Positions 52,456 through 61,800 of a stretch of 64,000 bases of DNA are shown here, in pieces. The translations under genes and the position numbers were made by a program. The notes below the pieces were generated by a model. The model did no database searches. It saw only the letters and a list, made by a program, of their open reading frames with translations, and was not told where the DNA came from. Source of the stretch: DAMCAP01 sp032059445 (GTDB lineage: Bacteria > Bacillota > Clostridia > Oscillospirales > Ruminococcaceae); contig DAMCAP010000003.1 in NCBI GenBank assembly GCA_032059445.1, forward strand, positions 1 to 64,000, given 5' to 3'. Within the stretch, counting starts at the first letter, position 1, and the number at the start of each line of letters is the position of its first letter.

Positions 52456-53043
52456 TTACTGAGGAGGATTTTGTGTACATACCCCGATGACTGCTCCAGC
52501 AATTTCATGACTTAGTTTGAAGCTATAGCCCTTGGGGCCTTGGATAGAACCCTCTTTCATATCAAAGCTGATTGCCGCAAGATCGGTACCGATACCGCAG
52601 CCTAGTAGCTTTACGTAGCTTTCTTTGAGTACCCACAGACTGGTAAAAGCTGTGGCAGGGCAAGGAGATTTATGGATATACTCCTGCTCTAAATGCGAGC
52701 AGACGCGGCAGATCAGCCGCTCTCTCGGTAGGGATACCACCTGTATGTCCACCCCGATGGGGAAGCGATCTACACCGCATATTGCATGGTGCTCGCTGTG
52801 GCTGATGGAGATATATTTATCCCCCCACAGCAGGTGGGGTTTACCATTTGGAAGTAGCTGCAAGCAGCTATAGGGGATACGCTCTTGTAGCAAGCTGTAG
52901 CGCATCAGCAACCCTGCTGTCAGGCTGGCGGGCTGCTTGTTGGGCGGGAGCCTGCGGGTACGTGCCAGCCGCTCAGGGTCGATCAGGGCTTCGGCACGGG
53001 TATAGTCAAAGCCGTCGACTGCACGGCAGTAATAGAGCTTCAT
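52456..53043 (-). CDS. 4'-phosphopantetheinyl transferase (Sfp type)
   Basis: A 195-residue enzyme that moves phosphopantetheine from CoA to a Ser of carrier proteins. It has the N-terminal basic block RTRRLPPNKQPASLTAG, YISISHSEHHAICGV, the metal motif VGVDIQV-like PIGVDIQVVS, and the second motif SLWVLKESYVKLLGCGI. At under 200 residues it is shorter than Sfp (about 225). No NRPS or PKS genes are nearby. It may activate the primary acyl carrier protein or a distant cluster. Confidence 0.88.
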   Translation of the reverse strand: MKLYYCRAVDGFDYTRAEALIDPERLARTRRLPPNKQPASLTAGLLMRYSLLQERIPYSCLQLLPNGKPHLLWGDKYISISHSEHHAICGVDRFPIGVDIQVVSLPRERLICRVCSHLEQEYIHKSPCPATAFTSLWVLKESYVKLLGCGIGTDLAAISFDMKEGSIQGPKGYSFKLSHEIAGAVIGVCTQNPPQ

Positions 53044-53188
53044 TGAGATCTCCCTTCGGGGAACAAAGTATAGGTGGCTTTGCCGATCAAATCTTGGCAG
53101 GCAATCAATAGATAGTATATTATATGTACTTTATCAGGTATTAGGAGGGCTTGCTTGTAGGATACTGGGGTGAGCGATGTTACATCAC

Positions 53189-53554
53189 TTAAGCATCCAA
53201 GATCTTCTGAAACTCCACCAGATACCCGTCGGGGTCTTTGAGGAAGAAGGAATAGACAGGGAACTGGGGGTGCTTCTGAGGTGGAGCTAAAGGATGGACT
53301 CCTTTGGCGATAAGTTGATCATAGTGACGGTCCACATCGGCTGGATCCTCACAGTTGAGAGAGAGGCAGAGCCCAGCGGGATTTGGCTGTCGGTCACCAT
53401 ACTCTACAAAGCCCCAATAGCCGTAGCCCGTGTCATAGATTCTTGCTTTGCCTTGATCGCTGTGTAGATTTAGGCCCAGTATATCGCTGTAAAAATGGTG
53501 GGTGGCTTGGATGCTACTGCAAGGATAGAAGCTCACACTAGATAGGATCGCCAT
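53189..53554 (-). CDS. VOC family protein
   Basis: A 121-residue vicinal-oxygen-chelate fold protein: SSIQATHHFYSDILGLNLHS at the start and VYSFFLKDPDGYLVEFQKIL at the end, with metal-ligand positions His and Glu kept. The substrate is unknown. The ATG follows AGGAGG. It is the third VOC gene in the window; the others are at 22285 and 26005. Confidence 0.85.
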   Translation of the reverse strand: MAILSSVSFYPCSSIQATHHFYSDILGLNLHSDQGKARIYDTGYGYWGFVEYGDRQPNPAGLCLSLNCEDPADVDRHYDQLIAKGVHPLAPPQKHPQFPVYSFFLKDPDGYLVEFQKILDA

Positions 53555-53616
53555 AAGATACCTCCTATTGTTTTAGTTAAAAAGAAGCTGTACCTGTATA
53601 CAAACTTCATACAAAA

Positions 53617-53640
53617 TAGGCGTACATCGCTGCACGCCTA
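53617..53640 (-). terminator. hairpin after the frameshifted coiled-coil gene
   Basis: TAGGCGT/ACGCCTA is a 7-bp dyad. On the minus strand it is followed by TTTTGT and lies 11 bases past the stop at 53652. Confidence 0.55.
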
Positions 53641-53651
53641 TCCTTTATAAA

Positions 53652-54061
53652 TTATTGAATTGGCTCCTGTGTGGCGGTTTCCTGCGGCTCAGGCTGCACT
53701 TCAGGCATCACGGTGCTTACAGGCTCCGCAGCAGTTTCACTTGCAGCGGTATTTACATGGGCAGTGTAATTGGGGTACTTGATGGCGTCGATCTCCATAT
53801 TGAGCGACTCGATCTCAAAGAGTAGAGAGTTGATTTTTTTACAGCTCTCCATGATATGAGGATCATACTCGCTGCCACTGACTGTCTGGGAGTAGGCATA
53901 CTGCCCGATCTGTTATAAAGGTCGTCGATTTCTTTTTCGAGACCTGCCTTGTTGATGGTATGCTTGGTTATTTCGACTGCATCACCGGTTTTTTTAGCGG
54001 CAACACTGGCAAAAACCTTTAGCTTTTTCCCGATTTGCTCCAGCTCCATAGTGCTTTCCAT
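53652..54061 (-). pseudogene. coiled-coil protein gene with a single-base frameshift
   Basis: Two overlapping minus-strand frames are one gene. The upstream part runs from 54061 (GKKLKVFASVAAKKTGDAVE) to LEKEIDDLY. A shift near 53910 then restores the frame, giving QIGQYAYSQTVSG, ESCKKINSLLFEIESLNMEI and a Pro/Glu/Thr-rich tail. One missing A in the TATAAC context (TATAAAC expected, giving YKQIGQ) explains the break. The intact protein would be about 135 residues, mostly coiled coil, similar to small zinc-ribbon-less YtxH-like proteins. It may be a sequencing error or a real mutation. Confidence 0.7.
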
Positions 54062-54200
54062 CCTTTACTTATATTTTGCAGCTGCGCAGCCGCCATCACC
54101 TATGATGATCAGCTGCGCCGGCATAAGAACAATTTCTTTAATATCTTTCCAAAATTACGGGCAGATACTCTGTATTTATATTAACTTACCACAAAAAAAA

Positions 54201-56668
54201 TTATTTTGCAAGTGCTTTGGCAAGTCTCTGACCATAATCTGGATCAGCCTTGGTAAAGTTGCGGATCATGCGCTGTTGGATATCTGCATTTGCACCCTTA
54301 AGGTCGCAGGCTAAATTGTGGATTAAATGTGCCTTTTCTTTTTCGCTAAAGGAGCGGTAGGTTTCGCCAGCTTGTGTAAAGTCATCGTTCTTGGCGATCT
54401 GATACCTGCCGACACAGCCAGATTCGGATGGACCGTGGCACTTTGGTGCAGGGCAGAGTGGAGGCCTGTTGCCCGCTCTGGAGTTGGGGTGATAATTGAT
54501 ATCACTGCTAGGGATATCAATGGCCATCAGACCGTTTTGCTGGTTATTGTTGACTGGTGAGCGGGAGCGATTGATCGGCAGCTGAGCGGAGTTGACCCCC
54601 AAACGATAACGGTGAGCATCGGCGTAGGCAAAGGCTCTGCCTTGTAGCAGCTTATCGTTAGAGAGCTCGATGCCGGGTACCAGATTGGAGGGCGAAAACG
54701 CAGATTGCTCTACCTGCGCAAAGAAGTTTTGTGGGTTTTGATCGAGGGTCATCATACCTACCTTCATCAATGGGAATTGTTTTTCGTCCCACAGTTTGGT
54801 GGCATCCAGCGGGTCAAAGGGCAACATGACTGCAAGATCGGGGTCAAGAAGCTGCACATACAGCTCGTAGCATACTTTTTCACCAGCAGCCAAGGCCTTA
54901 TACAGATCTTCGGTGGCGATGTCAGGATTTTCGCCTGCAAGTCGGATGGCTTCTTCACGGGTCAGCTGCTCGGTACCTTGCATCGACTTCCAATGATACT
55001 TGACCAGATGCCTCTTGCCCTGAGCATTGACCCATACATATGTATTGACTCCGAAGCCATTGATCTTACGATAGCTCTTGATGGTGCCGAGATCAGAGTA
55101 GAGCCATGTGATTGCATGGGTGGTTTCGGGAGATAGGGAGGCAAAATCAAAGAATCGCTCTGGATAACGGACGTTGTCAATTGGTGATGGTTTGAGGGAA
55201 TGGATGAAATCAGGGAATTTCATGGAATCGTTGATGAAGAACACCGGCAGATGCAGCCCCACCAGATCATAGATGCCCNNNNNNNNNNAAACTTCACCGC
55301 AATGCCTCTGGGATCACGCTCGGTATCAGCAGAGCCTACAGCGCCGATGACGGTAGAAAACCGCACAAAAACAGAGGTTGTGGTATTGGGATTTTGCAGG
55401 AAGTCGGCACAGGTATACTGGGCAAAGCACTGGCATGGCTTAAAGCAGCCAAATGCACCTGCACCCTTTGCGTGGACGACACGCTCGGGAATACGCTCTC
55501 GATTAAAGTGGGAAAGCTTATCGAGAAGCTCACCGTCACCCAGCAGCACAGGCCCACGTTCGCCTACCGTCAGAGAATTGCTATCATTATAGATAGGTTG
55601 CCCTGTGCTAGTAGTCATAGGATTGGCACATTTGGTGCCTACGGGAGCAGGGGAGTGGGGAGGGCAGCTTGGCATGGTTTCTGCGGCTGCTTCGGTTGCT
55701 CCTTCTGTGCATACAGAGGGGCAGGTGGATTGATTTTGGCAGCAATTAGGCTGGCAGCAGGTATTTTGATAGGGCATGGTAGGGATCACCGGTGGTATGC
55801 ATTGGGGTGAAACCTGCTGCAATACCTTCTCCTGATAGGGCGTCGCTTCCGGCACCTCACCCGGCACAAAGGGGTGACAGGGCGCTGGGCAACAGGGCAC
55901 ACAGGGGGGAGGGCAGATTTCCTTTGCAGGCTTAACTTCTTCGCAGATGGGCTCCTCGATTACCATAGGCATCGGAATCGGTGGGACCTCCTCACACACT
56001 TCCTCCTCCATTGGGGGCGGTGCAGGTACCTCACAGACAGGCTCAGGTGCTCTGCGTTCTACGACGATCTCGTGGATTTCGATGCTTGGCATCTGATATT
56101 CCAGCTCAATACGTACTGGCGCTGATGGCATAGGCGGTGGTGGTGCTTCCTTTACGACAGGAGCCGGTAGGGTAATTTCGGGTCGGTGTACGACGCTCTG
56201 CTCTTCGGTAAAAATCAGCTCAGGCAGCTCGGGCGCTACCATAGGCGGAGCAGGTACGCCCTTTGGCGGAGCAGGCACTCCCTTTGGTGGCACAGGAGCA
56301 GGTACACCTTTTGGGGGCACCGGAGCTTGCATTACAGCTGGAGCGGGTACGCCCTTTGGAGGCACCGGAGCTTGCATTACAGCTGGAGCGGGCACGCCCT
56401 TTGGGGGCACTGGAGCTTGCATTACAGCTGGAGCGGGTACGCCCTTTGGGGGCACCGGAGCTTGCATTACAGCTGGAGCGGGCACGCCCTTTGGGGGCAC
56501 AGGTGGGTTCATTACTGGCGGTGGTGCTGCCTGTGGAGTAGGTACCTGTACACCTTTTGGCGGTGATGTACGGTGCATTTGCATAAGTTGATCTTTATAT
56601 TGCTCCATCAGCAGCTGCATATCCTCTGGGTTGGCATTGGGATTAAAGCCTTTACCTTTATTATACAA
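54201..56668 (-). CDS. heme catalase fused to a 350-residue Pro/Cys-rich repeat extension, interrupted by an assembly gap
   Basis: The catalase core begins about 55618. It has the distal His motif RVVHAKGAGAFG, SADTERDPRGIAVKF, the Asn segment PSNLVPGIELSNDKLLQGRA and the heme-ligand motif RAFAYADAHRYRLG. Ten N (55279-55288) remove about four codons of KFYTEEG-type sequence and break the frame. The N-terminal 350 residues are unrelated to catalase: PPKGVPAPAVMQAPV repeats, an acidic Pro-rich part, then CPPPCVPCCPAPC and CCQPNCC. The start is TTG 56668, 9 bases after AAAGGAGG. The extension resembles spore-coat or adhesive protein sequence, so a spore-surface catalase is possible; that is inference. 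Confidence 0.85.
55279..55288. other. assembly gap (10 N) in the catalase gene
   Basis: Ten N. About four codons are expected here from the conserved catalase sequence. Confidence 0.95.
56316..56495 (-). repeat. four tandem 45-bp repeats in the catalase extension
   Basis: Units begin at 56316, 56361, 56406 and 56451 and differ at only a few positions. Each encodes PPKGVPAPAVMQAPV. Shortened units (PPKGVPAP) flank them at 56245-56315. Such runs gain and lose copies easily. Confidence 0.92.
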
Positions 56669-57160
56669 AAAATTCGTCCTCCTTTGCAGTTTGTGTGTTC
56701 TTAGAAGTATATGCAAAGGATTTGATAAAAAGTATATTTATGGCATATTCCTTTGTCAAGCCTGCCAAGGTAAATCAGGAGATATATAGGTTGAAAAAAG
56801 GTTAGATTCTAAGGGTTTAAGGTGTCAGATTACAGCTCCTTGTGAGCATGGGGTTTGGGGTACACAGCGTCAAAATAGCATGGTGCTGTGGGGCTATATG
56901 TGATATAATAAACATAAATATACTACTAATTTTAGACACCTTGGTATGGCGCAATGCAAGTTAAATGCATTGCAGGATCATACATGCGCAGTAGGAGCGC
57001 ATTGAGGGGTGTGCAAGTCTGATTTTTCTCATACTAATCGTATTTTGACCTGCTACGGCACAGCAATAATCATTTGGTAATGTGCTAATCTTCGGGAGTT
57101 TTACTAGAGTTCCTGCAAAGACTATGAATAAGGTTAATAAATAATAACAAGGAGATTTTA
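56669..57160. other. 492-bp divergent intergenic region with small dyads
   Basis: It lies between the catalase and DUF2200 genes. An extended -10 (TGATATAAT, 56901-56909) is followed by two hairpins: GCAATGCA/TGCATTGC (56951-56973) and ATGCGC/GCGCAT (56984-57002). Transcription from it would make a leader of about 245 bases for the DUF2200 gene, or a small RNA. No open frame is supported. Confidence 0.45.
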
Positions 57161-57511
57161 ATGGAGAAGCCTCGAATTTATAAGATGTCCTTTTCAAAGG
57201 TATATGATTTGTTAATACAAAAGGTCGTAAAAAAGGGAAGAACAAAGGCGGAAGCCGATGAAATCATCTACTGGCTGACTGGTTATGATGAGCACACCCT
57301 ACAGCAGCAGCTGGCTAATGAAGTGGATATGGAGGCATTTTTTATGCAGGCACCGCAGATCCACCCTAATGCTTCCTTGATTAAGGGCGTTATTTGCGGG
57401 CATCGTGTAGAAGATATTGAGGATGATCTCATGCGCCAGATACGCTACTTAGATAAATTAATCGATGAGCTGGCTAAAGGGAAAAAGATGGAGAAGATAC
57501 TAAGAAACTAA
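57161..57511 (+). CDS. DUF2200 family protein
   Basis: A 116-residue soluble protein that matches DUF2200: MEKPRIYKMSFSKVYDLLIQ at the start, KAEADEIIYWLTGYDEHTLQ, a core FFMQAPQIHPNASLIKGVIC and a helical Lys-rich end. The family is widespread in bacteria and has no known function. The ATG is 7 bases after AAGGAG. It stands alone. Confidence 0.85.
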   Translation: MEKPRIYKMSFSKVYDLLIQKVVKKGRTKAEADEIIYWLTGYDEHTLQQQLANEVDMEAFFMQAPQIHPNASLIKGVICGHRVEDIEDDLMRQIRYLDKLIDELAKGKKMEKILRN

Positions 57512-57577
57512 AAAAAGATCGGGCGCAAAGGGCTTGAAGATATCAGGCAACGCTTATTTTGCGCATTGAACGAGCAA

Positions 57578-57606
57578 GGGCTGCGAAACATTATGTTTCG
57601 CAGCCC
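57578..57606. terminator. hairpin between DUF2200 and fba
   Basis: The perfect 12-bp stem GGGCTGCGAAAC/GTTTCGCAGCCC has a 5-base loop. T-runs are poor on both sides (TATTGTTAT; TTGCTCG), so it acts as a strong hairpin with moderate termination. Confidence 0.65.
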
Positions 57607-57652
57607 TATTGTTATAATAGTCTGTGCAAAAACCCCTCTGGCGGAGTATGCT

Positions 57653-58588
57653 TTACAGCTTGTTGTTGCTACCCAATACGTTGACAATTTTGTGAGAGAC
57701 CAGCTCCTTGATATTGTTGCGGGCTGGGCTGAGGTATTGGCGGGGGTCAAAGTGCGCAGGGTTTTCGACCAGATGCTTTCTTACAGCTGCGGTCATGGCA
57801 AGGCGCAGGTCGGAGTCGATGTTGATCTTGCAGACTGCCATGGAAGCTGCCTGACGGAGCATATCCTCAGGGATACCGATGGCATCTTCCAGCTTACCAC
57901 CGTTTGCATTGATGGTATCGACATATTGCTTGGTTACCGAAGAAGCACCATGGAGCACGATGGGGAACCCTGGCAGCCTGCGGCCGATTTCCTCTAGGAT
58001 ATCAAAGCGCAGCTGGGGCTTTTGCCCGGGCTTAAACTTAAAGGCACCGTGGCTGGTACCGATGGCGATTGCGAGGGAATCTACCCCTGTGCGGGTAACA
58101 AACTCCTCTACCTGAGCAGGATCGGTATAGCTGGCATCGGCCGCGCTTACATTGACATCATCTTCGATACCAGCCAGTCTGCCCAGCTCACCTTCTACGA
58201 CTACACCTCTTGCGTGGGCATAGTCTACGACTTTTTTGGTCAGGGCGATGTTCTCTTCAAAGGAATGGTGAGAGCCATCGATCATCACCGAGGTAAAGCC
58301 ACCGTCGATGCAGGCTTTGCAGATCTCAAAATCCTCACCGTGGTCGAGGTGCAGTGCAATCTGGATGCCTGTATCCTCCACTGCAGCTTCTACCAGCTTC
58401 ATCAGGTAGCCGTGCTTGGCGTATTTGCGGGCACCGGCAGATACCTGCAAAATTACAGGAGAATTTAGCTCCTTAGCAGCTTCGGTGATACCTTGTACAA
58501 TCTCCATATTATTGACATTAAAGGCACCGATCGCATAGCCGCCCTCATATGCTTTTTTAAACATTTCTGTCGTAGTTACTAGTGGCAT
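57653..58588 (-). CDS. fba: class II fructose-1,6-bisphosphate aldolase
   Basis: A 311-residue zinc aldolase of glycolysis and gluconeogenesis that cleaves fructose-1,6-bisphosphate to dihydroxyacetone phosphate and glyceraldehyde-3-phosphate. It begins VTTTEMFKKAYEGGYAIGAF and has the Zn and Asp motif ALHLDHGEDFE, VEGELGRLAGIEDDV (Zn Glu), GTSHGAFKF (Zn His), VLHGASSV (Zn His), and a phosphate-binding INIDSDLRLA. Related tagatose-bisphosphate aldolases are close, but the full set fits fba. The ATG follows GGGAGGG. Confidence 0.94.
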   Translation of the reverse strand: MPLVTTTEMFKKAYEGGYAIGAFNVNNMEIVQGITEAAKELNSPVILQVSAGARKYAKHGYLMKLVEAAVEDTGIQIALHLDHGEDFEICKACIDGGFTSVMIDGSHHSFEENIALTKKVVDYAHARGVVVEGELGRLAGIEDDVNVSAADASYTDPAQVEEFVTRTGVDSLAIAIGTSHGAFKFKPGQKPQLRFDILEEIGRRLPGFPIVLHGASSVTKQYVDTINANGGKLEDAIGIPEDMLRQAASMAVCKINIDSDLRLAMTAAVRKHLVENPAHFDPRQYLSPARNNIKELVSHKIVNVLGSNNKL

Positions 58589-58788
58589 AGTTTTTACCCT
58601 CCCATAGATCTATAAAGTTATACCAATATCTTAACAAATTTTTATCAGAAAATATAGTCATCTAATGAAATTTATTGCGTAATATTTTACACTGTATATA
58701 TAAGGGCTTAATTGCACGAGGAAAACGACAAAATTGACCTTTTTACCAATAAACCGACCAAAAATTATCGGAATCGGTGGCAAAAACA

Positions 58789-58817
58789 TTGACAAAATTT
58801 ACAGACCTTGTTACAGT
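58789..58817 (+). promoter_or_regulatory. candidate promoter of the repeat lipoprotein
   Basis: TTGACA (58789-58794), a 17-base spacer and TACAGT (58812-58817), 44 bases before the start. The -10 is weak. Confidence 0.45.
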
Positions 58818-58861
58818 GATAATAAGCCTACTTAATATTAACAGAGAATGGAGATACGCAA

Positions 58862-61800
58862 ATGAAAAAGTTACTGTGTCTGCTAATGGTACTGTGTTTT
58901 GCGGTAGCTGCGTTTGCGGGCTGTGGACCAAGACCCTCATCCCCCGATGCGGCTTCCCAGATAAGTCAGGCACCACCCCCCAAGCCATCCAGCAGTAAGC
59001 CTGCCAGCAGCGCTCCCTCTAGCAGTGAGGCTTCAAGCGCTCCCTCCAGTAGTGCTCCTAGCAGCACACCTGCCAGCAGCAAGCCTGCGGCTAGCAAGCC
59101 AGCCTCCAGCAAGCCATCGGGCGGCACAGGTGGCACACCGGCTAGCTCCACACCTACTCCAGTCAGCACCACGACGATCAGAAGTGGTAATACTTATTCT
59201 GACAAAACTTATGGGAACCTGCTGATTCATAGCGATGTAGAGGATGACATCGTCACCCTCGAAAATGTAAAAATCACAGGCACTCTAATAATTGAAGGCA
59301 GCACGCAGGTAGAGCTAGTTGACAGTACTGTCAATGCAATCGAGCTCAACCGCTATGGTAGCGCCGTAACAATCACTGCCGAGGGCAAGACCACTGTCAA
59401 TACACTTACTGCCAAGAGCAACGTGGTCCTAGACGAAAGCGCTCTTAGCTCTGGCTATAAGGGCTTTAAGAAGGTGGTTACCAGCGATAATCAGTATTAT
59501 TACTTCATCGATGTAGTGCTGGAAGACACTGATCTTGACAGTATCGTGCTCAATACCAAGACACAGCTGACCGAAAACGGCAGCAGTGATGCCGGCACCG
59601 TCAGCAATAAGAGCAACCTTTACACCTATGAGCCAAGCTTCGGCGGCGGTGGTGGGGGCAGCAGCTCCTATGGCAGTATTACAATCGATACGAGCCGCAC
59701 CGTAAACGGTGGTACATATCGAAATATTACAATTTCTTCGGCTGTAGGCAACGGAGATGTCACATTAAACAATGTCCGCATTTTAGGTACGCTGTATATC
59801 AACGGCGGCGGTAAAAATTCCATCAACCTGTCGGGCTCTACAACTGCATCAGCAGTAGTGATCAACAAGTCAAATATTGGCGGCACTATAGAGCCCCCCA
59901 GCCTTAGAGTGCTGGGTGCTGGTGTCAGCTTGGGCAGTATCACTATCAATAGTCAGGTTGATCAGCTCATTGTAGGCGGTAATACTACAGTTACTGTCAA
60001 TGGTAGCAACGCTGTTAGCACGCTATCAAGCTTTGGGGGCAGGGCAACGATCAGCCTGAGCTCTGGCGCTTCGATCGGTACTGTCAATATTGGTGGTACC
60101 GGTACCATTACCGGTAGCGGTAGAGTAGGCAGTGTGGTTGCACCCTCCGGCAGTGTAACGATCAGCAGCACTGTACAAGGTAGCGGCGGTACAGGCAGCC
60201 CAACCGTAACAACTCCTGTAGACATCACTGTAGCTACCCCTGTGGTTATAGCACAAAACCAAGTCAAGCTGACAATGTTGAAGCTAGACGGTATCGTGTT
60301 TACATGGAATAACGCTACTTTGACCACTGACAAGGTCTCTTATACAGATGGCGCTTATACTCTGACTGTACCCAATATGGTGGGCGGTAGCAGCAACACC
60401 CTGATCTTAACCGCACCTAGCTATAATGCCAAAACCCTGTCTGTAGTATGGTATGCCCCATCACAGAAGGCAAATGTAACCTTTAACAGAAATCCAGCCG
60501 ATCTCAGCTTAGAAGTTAAGAAAAATGGTACTGTGGTGACACCTGAGTCAGGCAATGTATATAAGCTTGAGCCTGGTGATTACACTTATACCGCTAAGAA
60601 GAACGGCTATGTGGATAAGACAGAGAGCTTTACTGTAACCACAGCCCATATCACCAGCGGCTTGACCGTCAATGTTTCTTTAGATACAGTGCCTACCAAG
60701 GCGACGGTAAGCTTCACCCCCACCGACGTGACTATTGAGGTCAAAAAAGGCTCAACTGTGATTGTGCCTGAGTCAGGCAGTGTCTATAAGCTTGAGCCTG
60801 GTGACTACACCTATACTGCCATCAAGGGCGGTTATTTGACCAAGGCGGATGTACCATTTACCGTCACGCAGGCCGATCTTGGAAAACAAAAGACGATAGT
60901 GGTTAACTTGGATGCAATCCCTACTAAGGCAACAGTTACCTTTACTACAAGCCCGAATGACTTAAGCTTAGTGGTTAAAAAGAACGGGGTAGAGCTAACA
61001 GCAGCATCGGGTAACACCTATCAGCTTGAGCCGAGCAGTTATACCTATACCGCAAGCAAGAGCGGGTATGTAGATAAGTCGGATGTACCATTTACCGTCA
61101 CGCAGGCCGATCTTGTAAAACAAAAGACGATAGTGGTTAACTTGGATGCAATTCCTACTGAGGCAACAGTAACCTTTACCAAAAGCCCGAATGACTTAAG
61201 CTTAGTGGTTAAAAAGAACGGGGTAGAGTTAACAGCAGCATCGGGTAACACATATCAGCTTGAGCCGGGCAGTTATACCTATACTGCAAGCAAAAGCGGG
61301 TATGTATCTATTGAAAACATTGAGTTTACAGTCGCACAGGCTGATGTTGGAAAACAAAAGACGATTGAGGTTAACTTAGATGCAATCTCTACTAAGGCTA
61401 CAGTGATCTTTACAAAAGAACCAGACACTTTAAGCTTGGTGGTCAAGAAGGGCGAGGCGGTGTTGCAACAGGAAGCAAACGGTACTTATAAGTTAGAGCC
61501 TGGTGACTACACCTATACCGCAAGCAAGAGCGGATATGTGACCAAGACAGAGAGTTTTACTGTAACCGCGGAGCAGATTCCTAACAATTTGCCTATTTCA
61601 GTAGCCCTCACTCCTCTGGACATGAAATTGCAAAAAAATAGTGAACTAGCAGGAACAAGCACTCTTTCTGCTCAATTTTCGTGGGGTTCAACCAGCGGTA
61701 TTGGCTCTGGTACTCCATATGAAACATTTGGTAGATATAATTATTATACCGATGGTGCTTATTTAAATTTCAAAATAACAAAAAATGGCACCGCATTGAA

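Noticed and set aside
54767..55136. Frames on both strands within the catalase gene
   Set aside because: They are shadows in alternative frames of conserved catalase sequence.
56316..56495. Regular 45-bp repeats resembling a CRISPR array
   Set aside because: Units are contiguous with no unique spacers, and they encode an in-frame PPKGVPAPAVMQAPV protein repeat.
56186..56566. Plus-strand frame rich in Trp/Ser/His opposite the catalase extension
   Set aside because: It is the complement of the repeat coding sequence; no ribosome site.
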